A DNA stretch of 32,929 nt from Hadesarchaea archaeon (lineage in GTDB: Archaea; Hadarchaeota; Hadarchaeia; Hadarchaeales; JAGGTB01), in the NCBI GenBank assembly GCA_021163965.1, contig JAGGTB010000001.1, positions 1 through 32,929 on the forward strand, written 5' to 3'. Positions 1 to 8,954 of the stretch are shown here, one piece after another. Under the pieces are notes generated by a model. The model made no database searches and was not told the origin of the DNA. It was given only the letters and a program-made list of their open reading frames with translations. How positions within the stretch are numbered: the stretch's first letter is position 1; every line of letters begins with the position of its first letter. The position numbers and the translations under genes are program-made.

Positions 1-35
1 CTTATTCTTGGGGTAAGGGGTATGTCACTTAACAC
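1..35 (-). CDS. 5' end of a CDS truncated by the window edge (possibly ribosomal protein S27e, the usual neighbour of L44e)
   Basis: GTG at 33-35 (minus) preceded by GCGAGGT, reads VLSDIPLTPRI..., 7 nt after the rpl44e stop. Identity is inferred from gene order only. Confidence 0.3.
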   Translation of the reverse strand, partial: MLSDIPLTPRI

Positions 36-42
36 CTCGCAC

Positions 43-321
43 CTATTCACCCACCCTTAACCTCTTCGTCCTCGGCCAGCTACGAACGTGTTTCTTTCCA
101 CATTCGGTGCACTCTAAGATTAGTGTGGCTTTCTTGGTGGTCTTCGCAAATGTCCGCTGCTCAGATCTCGGTTGGCTACCGTAGCCTTTCTGCACGCGAA
201 GAAACTGTCGCTGGCCCCAGCTCAAAGAACGGGCGGGATTTTTCCTCTGTTGCCTTACCTTATGGGCCGTGTGCTTCCGGCAGAAGGGACAATACGTATT
301 GATCTGCTTGGGTATCTTCAT
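43..321 (-). CDS. rpl44e: 50S ribosomal protein L44e
   Basis: 92 aa, MKIPKQINTYCPFCRKHTAHKV...ECTECGKK; two CxxC zinc motifs typical of L44e. Confidence 0.95.
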   Translation of the reverse strand: MKIPKQINTYCPFCRKHTAHKVRQQRKNPARSLSWGQRQFLRVQKGYGSQPRSEQRTFAKTTKKATLILECTECGKKHVRSWPRTKRLRVGE

Positions 322-570
322 CTGCTCTCTCTCCTTTTCTTTTCTTTAACGAACCTTCGCTTGTGAAGACTAGGGTCTCCCAAGAGTTTTAGCTTTTTCC
401 GTCGACACGCGGGCATAAAGTGATCTGAAGAATTCGGCTGCAGCCAAAATTGATAATAAAGAATGAAGACGCGTCCCTCCGTTCGGAGACCAGCGTGGAT
501 ATAGGCGCGTCTGTCATCAAACGCTGGTATGGATTACTCAGTGCTAGAAACAGCGATTTATTACTTGATT

Positions 571-834
571 ACCGAAACCTAGCATATCTTCACGCGAAGA
601 CATGGTAGGTCGGTTTTCAAGCTCCCCGCGAAGGAGAGCCCCCAGATACTAGGGATCTCCGGGTAGCCTTCGTTGCACACAGCAACTTCATCGCCCCCAT
701 CCGATGCGATGCGCTCTTGGCGACTGTTTCTCACCTCCTCAAGCCCACGAGGGTGCCAAGCGAGACTTCCCAATTTGCGAGGTTTGCCCCTCTATCGTCG
801 TGGTATCTTGACTTCCCGTTTTTCCTCGATACCA
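571..834 (-). ncRNA. candidate structured RNA, or long structured leader of rpl44e
   Basis: No convincing ORF. Series of inverted repeats on the minus strand: TGGTATC/GATACCA, CATCGC/GCGATG, GTTGC/GCAAC, GCTCTCC/GGGGAGC, and an ~18-bp interrupted stem at 571-614 with GCGT loop. Confidence 0.3.
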
Positions 835-1386
835 TCACTCCCTGACCTCAATTTTCTTCGCCAATCCCCGTCTTACCAGTAACTCTGCGCTGCGTTTAGG
901 GAGATTCACTACCTCCCCCGGTTTGAAGGGACCATACGATTTTAGATCATCGCCAACTATCTGTGGCATTTCCGATTGGATTACAATCATGGCGTTTGCC
1001 TTTTCACGCGTCACGGGGAGAGCGGCCTTGCCCTCAACCGCTGTGGAAACTACTTCAGCATGTAACTTATTTAGGCTCTGCCGGATTTCATCGAACGCGT
1101 ACCTCTCGCTCTCAAGTAGCGGCTCCGGAAATCTGCCCCTCAGCGTCTCATCCATTGCCTTGGTCACCCTGAGCAGATATATCTCCTGAATCATTCGCAA
1201 AACCTCGCGAAGCTCGGTTCGGAGGATATCGCGGCGCAACTCATCCCCGCGCTCGGCTTCCCTCCTAAGTTCAGACACATAGGCAGCGGCTTTCGCGTAA
1301 AACTCCTCGTTGAGATCCGTGAGATTTCGCTCCCTTTTCTCCTCGATCCAAACCTTTCTCACATCCTCAAATCCGAAGCTGGACAT
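835..1386 (-). CDS. DNA replication factor GINS, Gins51-type (A domain then C-terminal B domain)
   Basis: Starts MSSFGFEDVRKVW (ATG overlapping the priS stop as TGATG); ends in small B-domain ...YGPFKPGEVVNLPKRSAELLVRRGLAKKIEV. The longer ORF to 1464 is an unneeded extension. Confidence 0.8.
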   Translation of the reverse strand: MSSFGFEDVRKVWIEEKRERNLTDLNEEFYAKAAAYVSELRREAERGDELRRDILRTELREVLRMIQEIYLLRVTKAMDETLRGRFPEPLLESERYAFDEIRQSLNKLHAEVVSTAVEGKAALPVTREKANAMIVIQSEMPQIVGDDLKSYGPFKPGEVVNLPKRSAELLVRRGLAKKIEVRE

Positions 1387-2342
1387 CACGCTCCACGCTC
1401 CAGGACAAATTTCGGGATAGCATCTTCTGGACAAAAACTTTCGATATCCTTTATCAAAACGCACTTCATGCTCACCGCGGAGTGCAGAGAGGAAGGTAAT
1501 CTCAATATCCGCTTCGTGTCTATCGTCACCTTCCCATCGACCATCTCGGAGTTTAAACGGGCCAGAAACTGAAGCAGACGCTCGATGGTTTTCTCACCTA
1601 TCCCCTCCAGACTTTCTATCTCGTCCATCCTCCCCCGGCGCAACGCGACTAGCACTTTCTCCTTTTCCTTCATGAGCTTGCGTGCCGCTGCCGTCGCTAT
1701 CCCGGACTTCGCGAGCCGCTTCTCATCCAACATCTCGAATACGCGAGATATCCTTTTCCGAAAGATGCTCGAATATCCGAGCGCCATCGTCATATCCGTG
1801 GGTATGACGCCGCCAGTAATGTACTCCACCACTTGACCGCGCTCGGTCGGACCCATCTTCATTACCGACTCATCGAAAACCCGGATGTGAAACCCCCTCC
1901 CGGAGTATACGTAGTATATCTCCCGCAGGGCGAGATCCGAGCGTAGTGCTTCCCCAAACATTGCGGTAATCCTGCGCGCATCTTCCAAGCACTTCTCGCA
2001 TACTTTTCCCCCCGAACAGTCGCAACTTTTTATTGGAAGATCCTTTGCATCCACATCGAAGACCAACTCGGACTTCAGCCATCCCTTCCGCTCCGATGGC
2101 CTCTCGTAGAGCGCGACGCTTCCGTAGACCGCATAAGGTGCCCTATTGCGCAGGAAGTCCGACAGTTGCTCAACCGTCGTAAATTGGTTGTACCTATCGC
2201 TAGGGCCGCTCCCGTCATGATCGAAGCCAAATTCTCTCAAGGAAAGCGTGTGGAGGATAAAGCTAGGGAGCTCGCGCTTATCCCACTCTTCTCTGTAGTA
2301 TCTCCTACGTTCCTCCAGCGTTGCACTTCTCAGAGGTAACAT
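1386..2342 (-). CDS. priS: DNA primase catalytic (small) subunit PriS
   Basis: 318 aa; LVFDVDAKDLP catalytic motif, CDCSGGKVCEKC zinc motif, YSGRGFHIRV. Confidence 0.95.
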   Translation of the reverse strand: MLPLRSATLEERRRYYREEWDKRELPSFILHTLSLREFGFDHDGSGPSDRYNQFTTVEQLSDFLRNRAPYAVYGSVALYERPSERKGWLKSELVFDVDAKDLPIKSCDCSGGKVCEKCLEDARRITAMFGEALRSDLALREIYYVYSGRGFHIRVFDESVMKMGPTERGQVVEYITGGVIPTDMTMALGYSSIFRKRISRVFEMLDEKRLAKSGIATAAARKLMKEKEKVLVALRRGRMDEIESLEGIGEKTIERLLQFLARLNSEMVDGKVTIDTKRILRLPSSLHSAVSMKCVLIKDIESFCPEDAIPKFVLERGA

Positions 2343-2414
2343 CTAAACCCCTTTGACGCACTCAAGGTCAAAGAATTTTCTCGCCAACGAAGAAATACTT
2401 TTGCGAACCGCGGT

Positions 2415-2532
2415 GGGGAATAGTCTCTTTGGACGGAGGCCGCCCGAAAGGGTGGAAACGGTGAGCCCAGGGGGATGGGGCAGCAGTCAAGGGGGAAATG
2501 CCTCGGCGAGCCGAAAGGCGAGGTGGCCCGCC
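2415..2532 (+). ncRNA. candidate structured RNA in the priS-priL gap
   Basis: Two GAAA-tetraloop hairpins in plus-strand sense (CCGCCC-GAAA-GGGTGG; GCC-GAAA-GGC within CCTC..GAGG) plus GGGGCA/TGCCTC stem; possible TATA-like AAATACTTTT ~20 nt upstream. Confidence 0.25.
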
Positions 2533-3813
2533 CTAAGCTGGGGAGAAGAGGTCACCTGCCTCTCTCGATTTCTCCGCCAATTTTTTGTAATAATACGTCA
2601 GTGGGTTCCTTATTTTTCTACACAGCTCATCTGGATTACAGAGGGAGGGAACCGCAGTCCTGATCTTCCTGCAGTTAGGGGTCCTATACCACTTGCTCCT
2701 CCCCGAATCGCTCATGCGGGGGTTCGTCGTCATCCCAAATCCTAAGTGATAATATATGTTGGCCTTCTCTTGGGGCTGATCTTTGAACAAGGGGGGCCTA
2801 CATTTCTCCGCAGCCTCAAAAATTAGCGGAACTATCTCGTCCTTCACCACAGATATGTCGTCGATGAAATCGGAAATCTTGACAACCAACTTACCGGAAG
2901 GCGAGACTCGCGCATACGACAGGAACGACGTTAAAAGAACCGTGATCGCGTAGTTTCTGGCACCAGCCCCCACCCCTCCCAATGCCGCTCGAACACAAGG
3001 AGGAAAAGCACTTGGATGAAGCCGTCCGCGAGGCGCCACAAATCTGTCTCTCTCCACTCCCCGAGGGGTAAGTTCGGCTATTTTCTTCCCCACTTCCTCC
3101 AGTGTCTTCGATACCACAGGCCTGTCGGAGAACCTCTCGTAGAGCGACGTTATGTACTCCTCGGTCCTCGCGGCGATGTGCTCGGCGAAAAAATCCCATA
3201 GTTCTCGGGGAGTTATCACCGCCCACCCATTCACCACGTAAAGCTTAGTCAAATCCGCACGGCGATGCCTCAGCAGGAGAGCAAAGTCCGTCCAACGTAT
3301 GGCATATTTCGGCGTATATTGTGGAAGTTCCCTGTCGTCCTTTACCTCCCTTCCTCCGAGAGCTCTATCCCTAAGTTTGAGGAGATCGCTCTCCGGCATC
3401 TCAACGTTGCCAATTTTCACTCCACGCGTGCCCTCTAATTTGATGAGCCTGAAAGACCTCCGAACGGCATCAAGACACAAATCCTCATATCCGTGCTTGA
3501 ACAGATCGTACATTCTGTACATTATGAGGGCTTTGGTGGTTTCAGTCACAAAGCGCGACTCGGCAGAGTACGGGTACGAAACGGATGCCACTCCCTGACA
3601 CATTAGGTAAAACGACAAAACATCCTCGCGGACGGCTTGTTCGTCAAACTCCACTGCCTCCGACCTTAATGTTTCCTTAATTTCCCTAACCCTATCAACG
3701 GCTTTCTTCACCACCCCGCGTGGCAAAGAGTCAAATGGGGGAGCATCTCTAGCTATTGCTTTCCCCTCGGTGGAGAACGGATCCAAGACCGCCACGTACC
3801 CATCGACAACCAT
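2533..3813 (-). CDS. priL: DNA primase large subunit PriL
   Basis: 426 aa; C-terminal Fe-S domain cysteines (CVRAALGG, CRPPLF, NCRKIRTAVPSLC...ELCRKIRNPLTYYYKK). Confidence 0.92.
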   Translation of the reverse strand: MVVDGYVAVLDPFSTEGKAIARDAPPFDSLPRGVVKKAVDRVREIKETLRSEAVEFDEQAVREDVLSFYLMCQGVASVSYPYSAESRFVTETTKALIMYRMYDLFKHGYEDLCLDAVRRSFRLIKLEGTRGVKIGNVEMPESDLLKLRDRALGGREVKDDRELPQYTPKYAIRWTDFALLLRHRRADLTKLYVVNGWAVITPRELWDFFAEHIAARTEEYITSLYERFSDRPVVSKTLEEVGKKIAELTPRGVERDRFVAPRGRLHPSAFPPCVRAALGGVGAGARNYAITVLLTSFLSYARVSPSGKLVVKISDFIDDISVVKDEIVPLIFEAAEKCRPPLFKDQPQEKANIYYHLGFGMTTNPRMSDSGRSKWYRTPNCRKIRTAVPSLCNPDELCRKIRNPLTYYYKKLAEKSREAGDLFSPA

Positions 3814-3825
3814 ACCACCGCCTAC

Positions 3826-4578
3826 TTACCTCGCCTCGATCCTCGGGGCAAGAAGGAAGCTCAAACGCCCCTTCTTTCCCATCGGAAAATTGAGCTGAAT
3901 CGGTAGATCTGTTCCAAGATTTACCGTGACGATGTCATCGGAACTCGCAGCCTTAGACATATCTTCCAAGTAATTTATGTTATACATGGCCCTAGCTTGT
4001 TGCCTGACATCCAATTTTTTTAGTCCCTCGTCGCCCTTTGACAACTTCATTTCCACGCTCCCGCTGTCCCCCTCCGCTGACATTTTGAATTCCTCACTCG
4101 AAATTTCAAACTTCACGCTATCTCCAACCAATCCCGCATCCTTGAGGGCATCTTGGATAGCACCGGCCGAAACCTGAGCCGACGCCGTGAATTCCAACTT
4201 CGGCTCTGGGAGTTCCGTCTCGCGAATGTCTATGAGGGGCAAACTGAAGCGTCTTGTTGATTTGCCCCTAAAGGTCAATATCAGACGATTCTCCCCCTCG
4301 CTCAACTCCAAGACGAACTCATCTTCACTCTTGGCGCGGGACATAACTTTATCCATCTCCGCTAAATCGATTCCGAGAACTGTCTCTTTCCTAACCTCAT
4401 ACTCCACAAATGCATCAGCAGGGAGTTCAAAATCAACCAATGCCACGTGAGAAGGATCTATTGCTTTCATTCTCATCCCCTCCGGGGTGAATTTAAAAGC
4501 CGCCTCATCGATGAGCGCTGCTATCGCGCTAATACAGGTCTTCCAAGTCTTCGCGTTTTCCATTCGAATTCTTACCAC
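3826..4578 (-). CDS. pcn: DNA polymerase sliding clamp (PCNA)
   Basis: 250 aa; AFKFTPEGMRMKAIDPSHVALVDFELP and C-terminal LAPRIE typical of archaeal PCNA. Confidence 0.95.
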   Translation of the reverse strand: MVRIRMENAKTWKTCISAIAALIDEAAFKFTPEGMRMKAIDPSHVALVDFELPADAFVEYEVRKETVLGIDLAEMDKVMSRAKSEDEFVLELSEGENRLILTFRGKSTRRFSLPLIDIRETELPEPKLEFTASAQVSAGAIQDALKDAGLVGDSVKFEISSEEFKMSAEGDSGSVEMKLSKGDEGLKKLDVRQQARAMYNINYLEDMSKAASSDDIVTVNLGTDLPIQLNFPMGKKGRLSFLLAPRIEAR

Positions 4579-4596
4579 GAGGAAACCTCCAACACT

Positions 4597-4938
4597 TTAT
4601 TGTTGCAACCCTTTTTCAAACTTTTTTATCTCACGCCTGACCTCCTCGTAAAGCTTTAGATCCAACTTGTCAAGCTTCTGGATTATATCAGCGTGCAACT
4701 CGTGCGCATCTGCAACGCTGAGCGGCGCCCCGAAGACTCTAACTGTTGAGCCAACCTCTACGTCCCTAGCCAGTGAGGGATCGTCAAACACCACTGTGAT
4801 TCTTCCTGAACCGTCGTCCACAAGCAGCTCCGCCTCCTTCTTATCGACGACGACGCCCAATATACTAACCCGCTCGTCGGCTGTTCTAATTTCCGAGATC
4901 TTACGTGGCTTGGCTGGCTCTATTGGGGAAAACTTCAT
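4597..4938 (-). CDS. small OB-fold nucleic-acid-binding protein
   Basis: 113 aa; VSILGVVVDKKEAELLVDDGSGRITVVFDDPSLARDVEVGSTVRVFG is an OB-fold (RPA/Stn1-like) pattern. Confidence 0.7.
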   Translation of the reverse strand: MKFSPIEPAKPRKISEIRTADERVSILGVVVDKKEAELLVDDGSGRITVVFDDPSLARDVEVGSTVRVFGAPLSVADAHELHADIIQKLDKLDLKLYEEVRREIKKFEKGLQQ

Positions 4939-4950
4939 AACTGATCCACC

Positions 4951-5283
4951 TTAATACTCCCGCCATACGTGACCACACTTCACGCACTTATAAAATCTCG
5001 TGCTTGGCTCGTCTGCTCCCCTAGTCTGCCGCAACCACCAGTAAGCCCTATCGTGCCCACACTTGGGGCAGACAGCGCGGGTTGTGGGCATAGCCGCTTT
5101 TTCTCCCTCAACTATCACTGGGCCTCCTTCCTTTTCTCCTCTCTTCCTAGTGCTTTGAGCTAATGTATACTCGCCTATTTCCTCTTTCTCGAAAACCTGC
5201 CCACACCCTCTGCAGATTAACTTCAACTCCTCTCCCTTTCTTTCCGGAACCAGCAGCCCACCACACTTCGGACAAAACTTCAT
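4951..5283 (-). CDS. tfs: transcription factor S (TFIIS/RPB9-like RNA cleavage factor)
   Basis: 110 aa; N-terminal MKFCPKCGGLL...CRGCG and C-terminal CPKCGHDRAYWWLRQTRGADEPSTRFYKCVKCGHVW. Confidence 0.95.
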   Translation of the reverse strand: MKFCPKCGGLLVPERKGEELKLICRGCGQVFEKEEIGEYTLAQSTRKRGEKEGGPVIVEGEKAAMPTTRAVCPKCGHDRAYWWLRQTRGADEPSTRFYKCVKCGHVWREY

Positions 5284-5687
5284 GCCCCCTCACCAAACCC
5301 TGCATCTCTCAGTATTTTGGCATGATCGAACGCGAGTTTCTCAGTCGGGATATCCTTAAAAACCATCGCCTCCGCGGCATCTGTGGCAGCTCTCAATTTT
5401 CCGCCAACACTTTCGGCCAAAAAGCAAATGGAAACGACGTGCCCTCTGGGATCCCTACTGGGATTCGAATACACCCCAAGCAATCTCCTCAGCTTAATTT
5501 TCAACCCCGTCTCCTCCAGTACTTCCCTGACAACTGCGTCCTCCACCGTCTCGCCGTAGTGCACGAATCCCCCCGGCAACGCCCAGTATCCCTTGTACGG
5601 CTCCTTCGCTCGTTTGACCAACACCACTCCGCCACCTGAGAGAACCACCGCGTCGACCGCTAGCATCGGCTGTTTTCCCATCGCCAT
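5280..5687 (-). CDS. NUDIX hydrolase
   Basis: 135 aa; Nudix box GGFVHYGETVEDAVVREVLEETGL. Confidence 0.93.
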   Translation of the reverse strand: MAMGKQPMLAVDAVVLSGGGVVLVKRAKEPYKGYWALPGGFVHYGETVEDAVVREVLEETGLKIKLRRLLGVYSNPSRDPRGHVVSICFLAESVGGKLRAATDAAEAMVFKDIPTEKLAFDHAKILRDAGFGEGA

Positions 5688-5690
5688 CCC

Positions 5691-6230
5691 TCATACCAAC
5701 AGCGATAGATATCCTAGTTTTGGTATTACAAATACTACTTTTCCTATGACGTTGTCGAAGCTCACCTCCTCAGTGGCGAGGATGCGAGGATTATCTCCTT
5801 TAGTTGTGAAAAAAATTTCTCCATCCAGATTTTCTATCTGAACAACGCGATGTACAATTGGTATTTTCGAGTCCTCTGAATTGTAAACAATAACATCCCC
5901 TAGTTTTATCTCCTCGGGAGAACTAACACCTTTAACCACTATCAAATCGCCCCTTTCAAATCCCCCCTTAACCGGGAAATTATCAATCGTGGAAAAATCA
6001 ACCCCATAGTGATTATGGATGAATGACATCCAACTGTTGTCCATATGCTTCATGCTGTTCGATACGATTGCCATCATCGGTGTATCGGTGTGCAGGACCA
6101 AAATCATGGTTCCCTTAATGCAAAAATAGAAAATTCCCGCCATCAACAACACCACGGAGACAAAATGCACTACTTCACGCCAGGTGACTCGAGAAGAAGT
6201 TTTTCGCCCACTAGCTTTCATGACCCTCAC
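5691..6230 (-). CDS. archaeal signal peptidase I (Sec11-like)
   Basis: 179 aa; TM helix, IVSNSMKHM Ser motif, GDVIVYNSEDSKIPIVHRVV, TKGDNP. Confidence 0.85.
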   Translation of the reverse strand: MRVMKASGRKTSSRVTWREVVHFVSVVLLMAGIFYFCIKGTMILVLHTDTPMMAIVSNSMKHMDNSWMSFIHNHYGVDFSTIDNFPVKGGFERGDLIVVKGVSSPEEIKLGDVIVYNSEDSKIPIVHRVVQIENLDGEIFFTTKGDNPRILATEEVSFDNVIGKVVFVIPKLGYLSLLV

Positions 6231-6830
6231 CTATGCTCTCCCAGTGCTTTCGCCACTAACGACCCCAGTGGCAATGAGATGGGCCACGCGCAGAGGTTCG
6301 GGTATAAGACCCCGGACGGTAGTTGACCTAACTATCTCCTCAGCATCGGCTCGCTCTATTCCGGCTATTTGCATGTACACTGCCCCTCGTCTAGCCCTTA
6401 CCTCGTAGATTTTTCCAGCGGACTTAAATTTATCCCAACGCTCGCTCCAGTCGGGAAGATTCCGCAAAGCTCTCTCAACCGAAGCGAGATCTGGGAGCCT
6501 TCTAGATATCGAGATAACCGGTAGTCCCGTCTCCTCGAAAATCTCACGAATATCGGCGACATTGAAACCTGCAAAGGTGATGCCACTAGTCATTATTACC
6601 CTAAGTTGATCCTTATGCCTGCTCCCGTTGATCATATCTACTATCTTCCGCGTTGCATCCGTTCCGTCGACCTGAACGTGCGTGCTCAATACGCCATCCA
6701 ACCATTTCCCGCCTCTAAAAATCGTCCCTACAAGCAAGACTTCCTCATTGCTATGGGGGGTGAACGGACCGTCGTCAACCCCCACGACCCTGATCTCCGA
6801 CTTAATCTTTCGAAATTTGACTCTAGCCAA
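6231..6830 (-). CDS. DUF99 family protein (endonuclease dU-like)
   Basis: Reads (TTG)LARVKFRKIKSEIRVVGVDDGPF...GVLSTHVQVDGTDAT...ISRRLPD. TTG start at 6828-6830 with GGAGG upstream; longer ORF to 6953 overlaps the upstream gene too far. Confidence 0.8.
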   Translation of the reverse strand: MARVKFRKIKSEIRVVGVDDGPFTPHSNEEVLLVGTIFRGGKWLDGVLSTHVQVDGTDATRKIVDMINGSRHKDQLRVIMTSGITFAGFNVADIREIFEETGLPVISISRRLPDLASVERALRNLPDWSERWDKFKSAGKIYEVRARRGAVYMQIAGIERADAEEIVRSTTVRGLIPEPLRVAHLIATGVVSGESTGRA

Positions 6831-7245
6831 TTTCGGCCCTCCGCTTGATTTCGAGAAGGAGGCGGGTAAATCCCGCTTCCGCTGCGATACGGACTTCTTT
6901 TCTTTCGTGGAGATCCCGCTTGGCGAGTTCATCAGCAACGATTTTGGAAGCATTGGTGATGGTAAATAGATTCCTCAGCCAAAAATAGGCAATCACCGAC
7001 TCCGCAACGTTGGCCAAACGTTGCCGATCCGCCCTGGAAGGTGCGAGTTGCCGCAGACTCGCATTCACCAACGCTCGCTCTAGGACTAGATTTGAGATCT
7101 TCCCACCATCCGCTCGTTTTTTCGCAAAGGACAGGGCAAGAGAATAGATTAAGTTAACTAGGGCATCACCAAGGCAGGCTAATCCTTTGTCGCGGAGCGC
7201 CTCCCCAACATTTGAGTAGCGTGCCAAGAGGCCGTCTGGATTCAC
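6823..7245 (-). CDS. ribonuclease III family protein (archaeal, short)
   Basis: 140 aa; GLACLGDALVNLIYSLALS resembles RNase III-type helical core; overlaps neighbours by a few nt. Confidence 0.65.
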   Translation of the reverse strand: MNPDGLLARYSNVGEALRDKGLACLGDALVNLIYSLALSFAKKRADGGKISNLVLERALVNASLRQLAPSRADRQRLANVAESVIAYFWLRNLFTITNASKIVADELAKRDLHERKEVRIAAEAGFTRLLLEIKRRAEIG

Positions 7246-7523
7246 TTTCTTAGCGCCTTCTTGAGCTTTTGTCGGAGGTCCCTGCAGTCTTTCTCGAGTT
7301 TTCTCGACGCTCGCACTAACGCGTAATACGGTGACCTTCTTGCCTTCGTCTTCACGTAAAATTTTGGATGCGCAAGTAAAGGATGTTCCACACTGTATGC
7401 CGCTGTGACAACACTTTCGTCCTCATGTAAGTTCTTCCGGATCGGATTACAAAATGTATGATCCTCCCCTATTATCCTCAACTCAACTACCGTGCCTTCC
7501 TTCTTTAATAGTTCAAGTTCCAT
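7242..7523 (-). CDS. rpoL: DNA-directed RNA polymerase subunit L (Rpb11-like)
   Basis: 93 aa; IIGEDHTFCNPIRKNLHEDESVVTAAYSVEHPLLAHPKFYVKT. Confidence 0.95.
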   Translation of the reverse strand: MELELLKKEGTVVELRIIGEDHTFCNPIRKNLHEDESVVTAAYSVEHPLLAHPKFYVKTKARRSPYYALVRASRKLEKDCRDLRQKLKKALRK

Positions 7524-7531
7524 TGCAACAC

Positions 7532-7753
7532 CTACGGGTTTCCGCTTGTAGATTTTGACTGTTTTGCCATTGAAATAATTTTCCTAGATACTTCTCGAAT
7601 CTTATCTTTTGTACCATAGACTGTGACTTTTAGCGAAGAGGGAGTAAAATCTGCAACCACATCTATATCCAACTTGCTGAGCGCCTCCAGTACTCCTATC
7701 ACTTGAGTGGTGCTATCCGCTCTAAAATTTAAAACCCGCTTGTATCGAACCAT
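7532..7753 (-). CDS. conserved-looking small alpha/beta protein of unknown function, csl4-rpoL neighbourhood
   Basis: Likely start MVRYKRVLNFRADSTTQVIGVL (ATG 7751-7753), immediately after the csl4 stop; longer ORF overlaps csl4. Confidence 0.6.
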   Translation of the reverse strand: MVRYKRVLNFRADSTTQVIGVLEALSKLDIDVVADFTPSSLKVTVYGTKDKIREVSRKIISMAKQSKSTSGNP

Positions 7754-7754
7754 T

Positions 7755-8336
7755 TCATAGTCTCCCTTGACGATAATCGTCGGCAATCTTCCGGGTTTCG
7801 ATATGTCCACAGTTTGGACATACCAGCCTCATTCCATCCCGCTCGAGAGGTGTGCGACAATTTGAGCAGGTTGCCAATATTACCCCTAAGTTCTCGCCCT
7901 CCGTGGAGAGTTGAATTGGTCTCCGCTTCGGGTTTACCACTTTTGCCCTTACTATATCTCCCGGTCTAAATTGGTCCTTTATGTCCTTGACGTACTCCCT
8001 ACGCACATCGGACACATGGATGGACCCCAGGTCTGGGATAGGGGGTTGCCTATTTTCACTCCCCCTTAACGCGCCTATTTCCACCTCCACCCACTGCTCT
8101 CCTATCTTCTCAACCCGTCCTATGATCACGCTACCTCGCTTCAGAACTGGGGGTATTCGGGTCTTCGGGTGAACAGAAGCTTTCTTCGTTCTCGCATCCA
8201 ACAATACTATTCCAATACGCGAGGAGTATATTCCACCGCCCTCCTCGTAGGTTCCCTCCCCCGGTATGAACTCCTCCGCCATTGCTAGGAAATCCCCAGG
8301 CAAGACAAAATCTCCCGTCTTTACACCTTCAACCAC
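7755..8336 (-). CDS. csl4: exosome complex RNA-binding protein Csl4
   Basis: 193 aa; N-terminal GDFLAMAEEFIPGEGTYEEGGGIYSS, S1 domain, C-terminal zinc ribbon CSNCRTPL...CPNCGHIE. Confidence 0.93.
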   Translation of the reverse strand: MVEGVKTGDFVLPGDFLAMAEEFIPGEGTYEEGGGIYSSRIGIVLLDARTKKASVHPKTRIPPVLKRGSVIIGRVEKIGEQWVEVEIGALRGSENRQPPIPDLGSIHVSDVRREYVKDIKDQFRPGDIVRAKVVNPKRRPIQLSTEGENLGVILATCSNCRTPLERDGMRLVCPNCGHIETRKIADDYRQGRL

Positions 8337-8951
8337 TTATTTTCCTCCTTCGATCCGGTAGAGGTCCACCTTGAACCTATATATATTGCGCGTGTGAAAT
8401 TTAAATTGCATCGGAATGTGAAACGTCAACTCAACTCTTTTTGTTATCTTCCCCCCAAACACCTTCACTCGATTCTCTATAAATTCGCGGTTCCTCGGAG
8501 CCGCCTTGTGGAGGGTATACACTATTTTACCGAGTTCCATAGCCTTTCGGAGGAATTTCACATCGGCGCCTCTGCGTTGAACGCCGAAAGGGGGATTTTG
8601 AACCACCGTGTCCGCTCGCTCTCGCCTAAACTCCTCCACGTCTTCCATCACCCAATCTACTTTAACCCCGGCTTTGTCGGCGTTCCTCCTCGCAACCTCC
8701 AGAGCCCGCTCGTCTATGTCCACTCCGACGACCTTCTTCGCTCCCAGCAACGCGGCACCGATCGCCAGTCTCCCCGTGCCACACCCCAGATCGTAAACAA
8801 CCTTTCCAGCTATATCCCCCTGAGAGTAGGCCAAACAGAGAAGGGTCGACGCCACGTCCCCCGGAGTCATGTACTGTTCAAGCTCGGGGACGGGGTCCGG
8901 GTGCGGGTCCAGCTTCTGCAGGATTATCTCGAGTTGCTTCTTACGGATCAA
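8337..8951 (-). CDS. RNA adenine-N6 methyltransferase-like protein (METTL5-type fold)
   Basis: 204 aa; VYDLGCGTGRLAIGAALLGAKKVVGVDID and NPPFG motif. Confidence 0.85.
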   Translation of the reverse strand: MIRKKQLEIILQKLDPHPDPVPELEQYMTPGDVASTLLCLAYSQGDIAGKVVYDLGCGTGRLAIGAALLGAKKVVGVDIDERALEVARRNADKAGVKVDWVMEDVEEFRRERADTVVQNPPFGVQRRGADVKFLRKAMELGKIVYTLHKAAPRNREFIENRVKVFGGKITKRVELTFHIPMQFKFHTRNIYRFKVDLYRIEGGK

Positions 8952-8954
8952 ATT

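Noticed and set aside
579-773. 64-aa minus ORF MGSLAWHPRGLEEVRN...
   Set aside because: No recognisable family and overlaps dense hairpins; non-coding structure is the simpler reading.
2448-2476. GGTGGAAACGGTGAGCCCAGGGGG as a third ORB
   Set aside because: Spacing between GTGGAAAC and the G-run is wrong and the dyad half is missing; better explained by hairpin structure.
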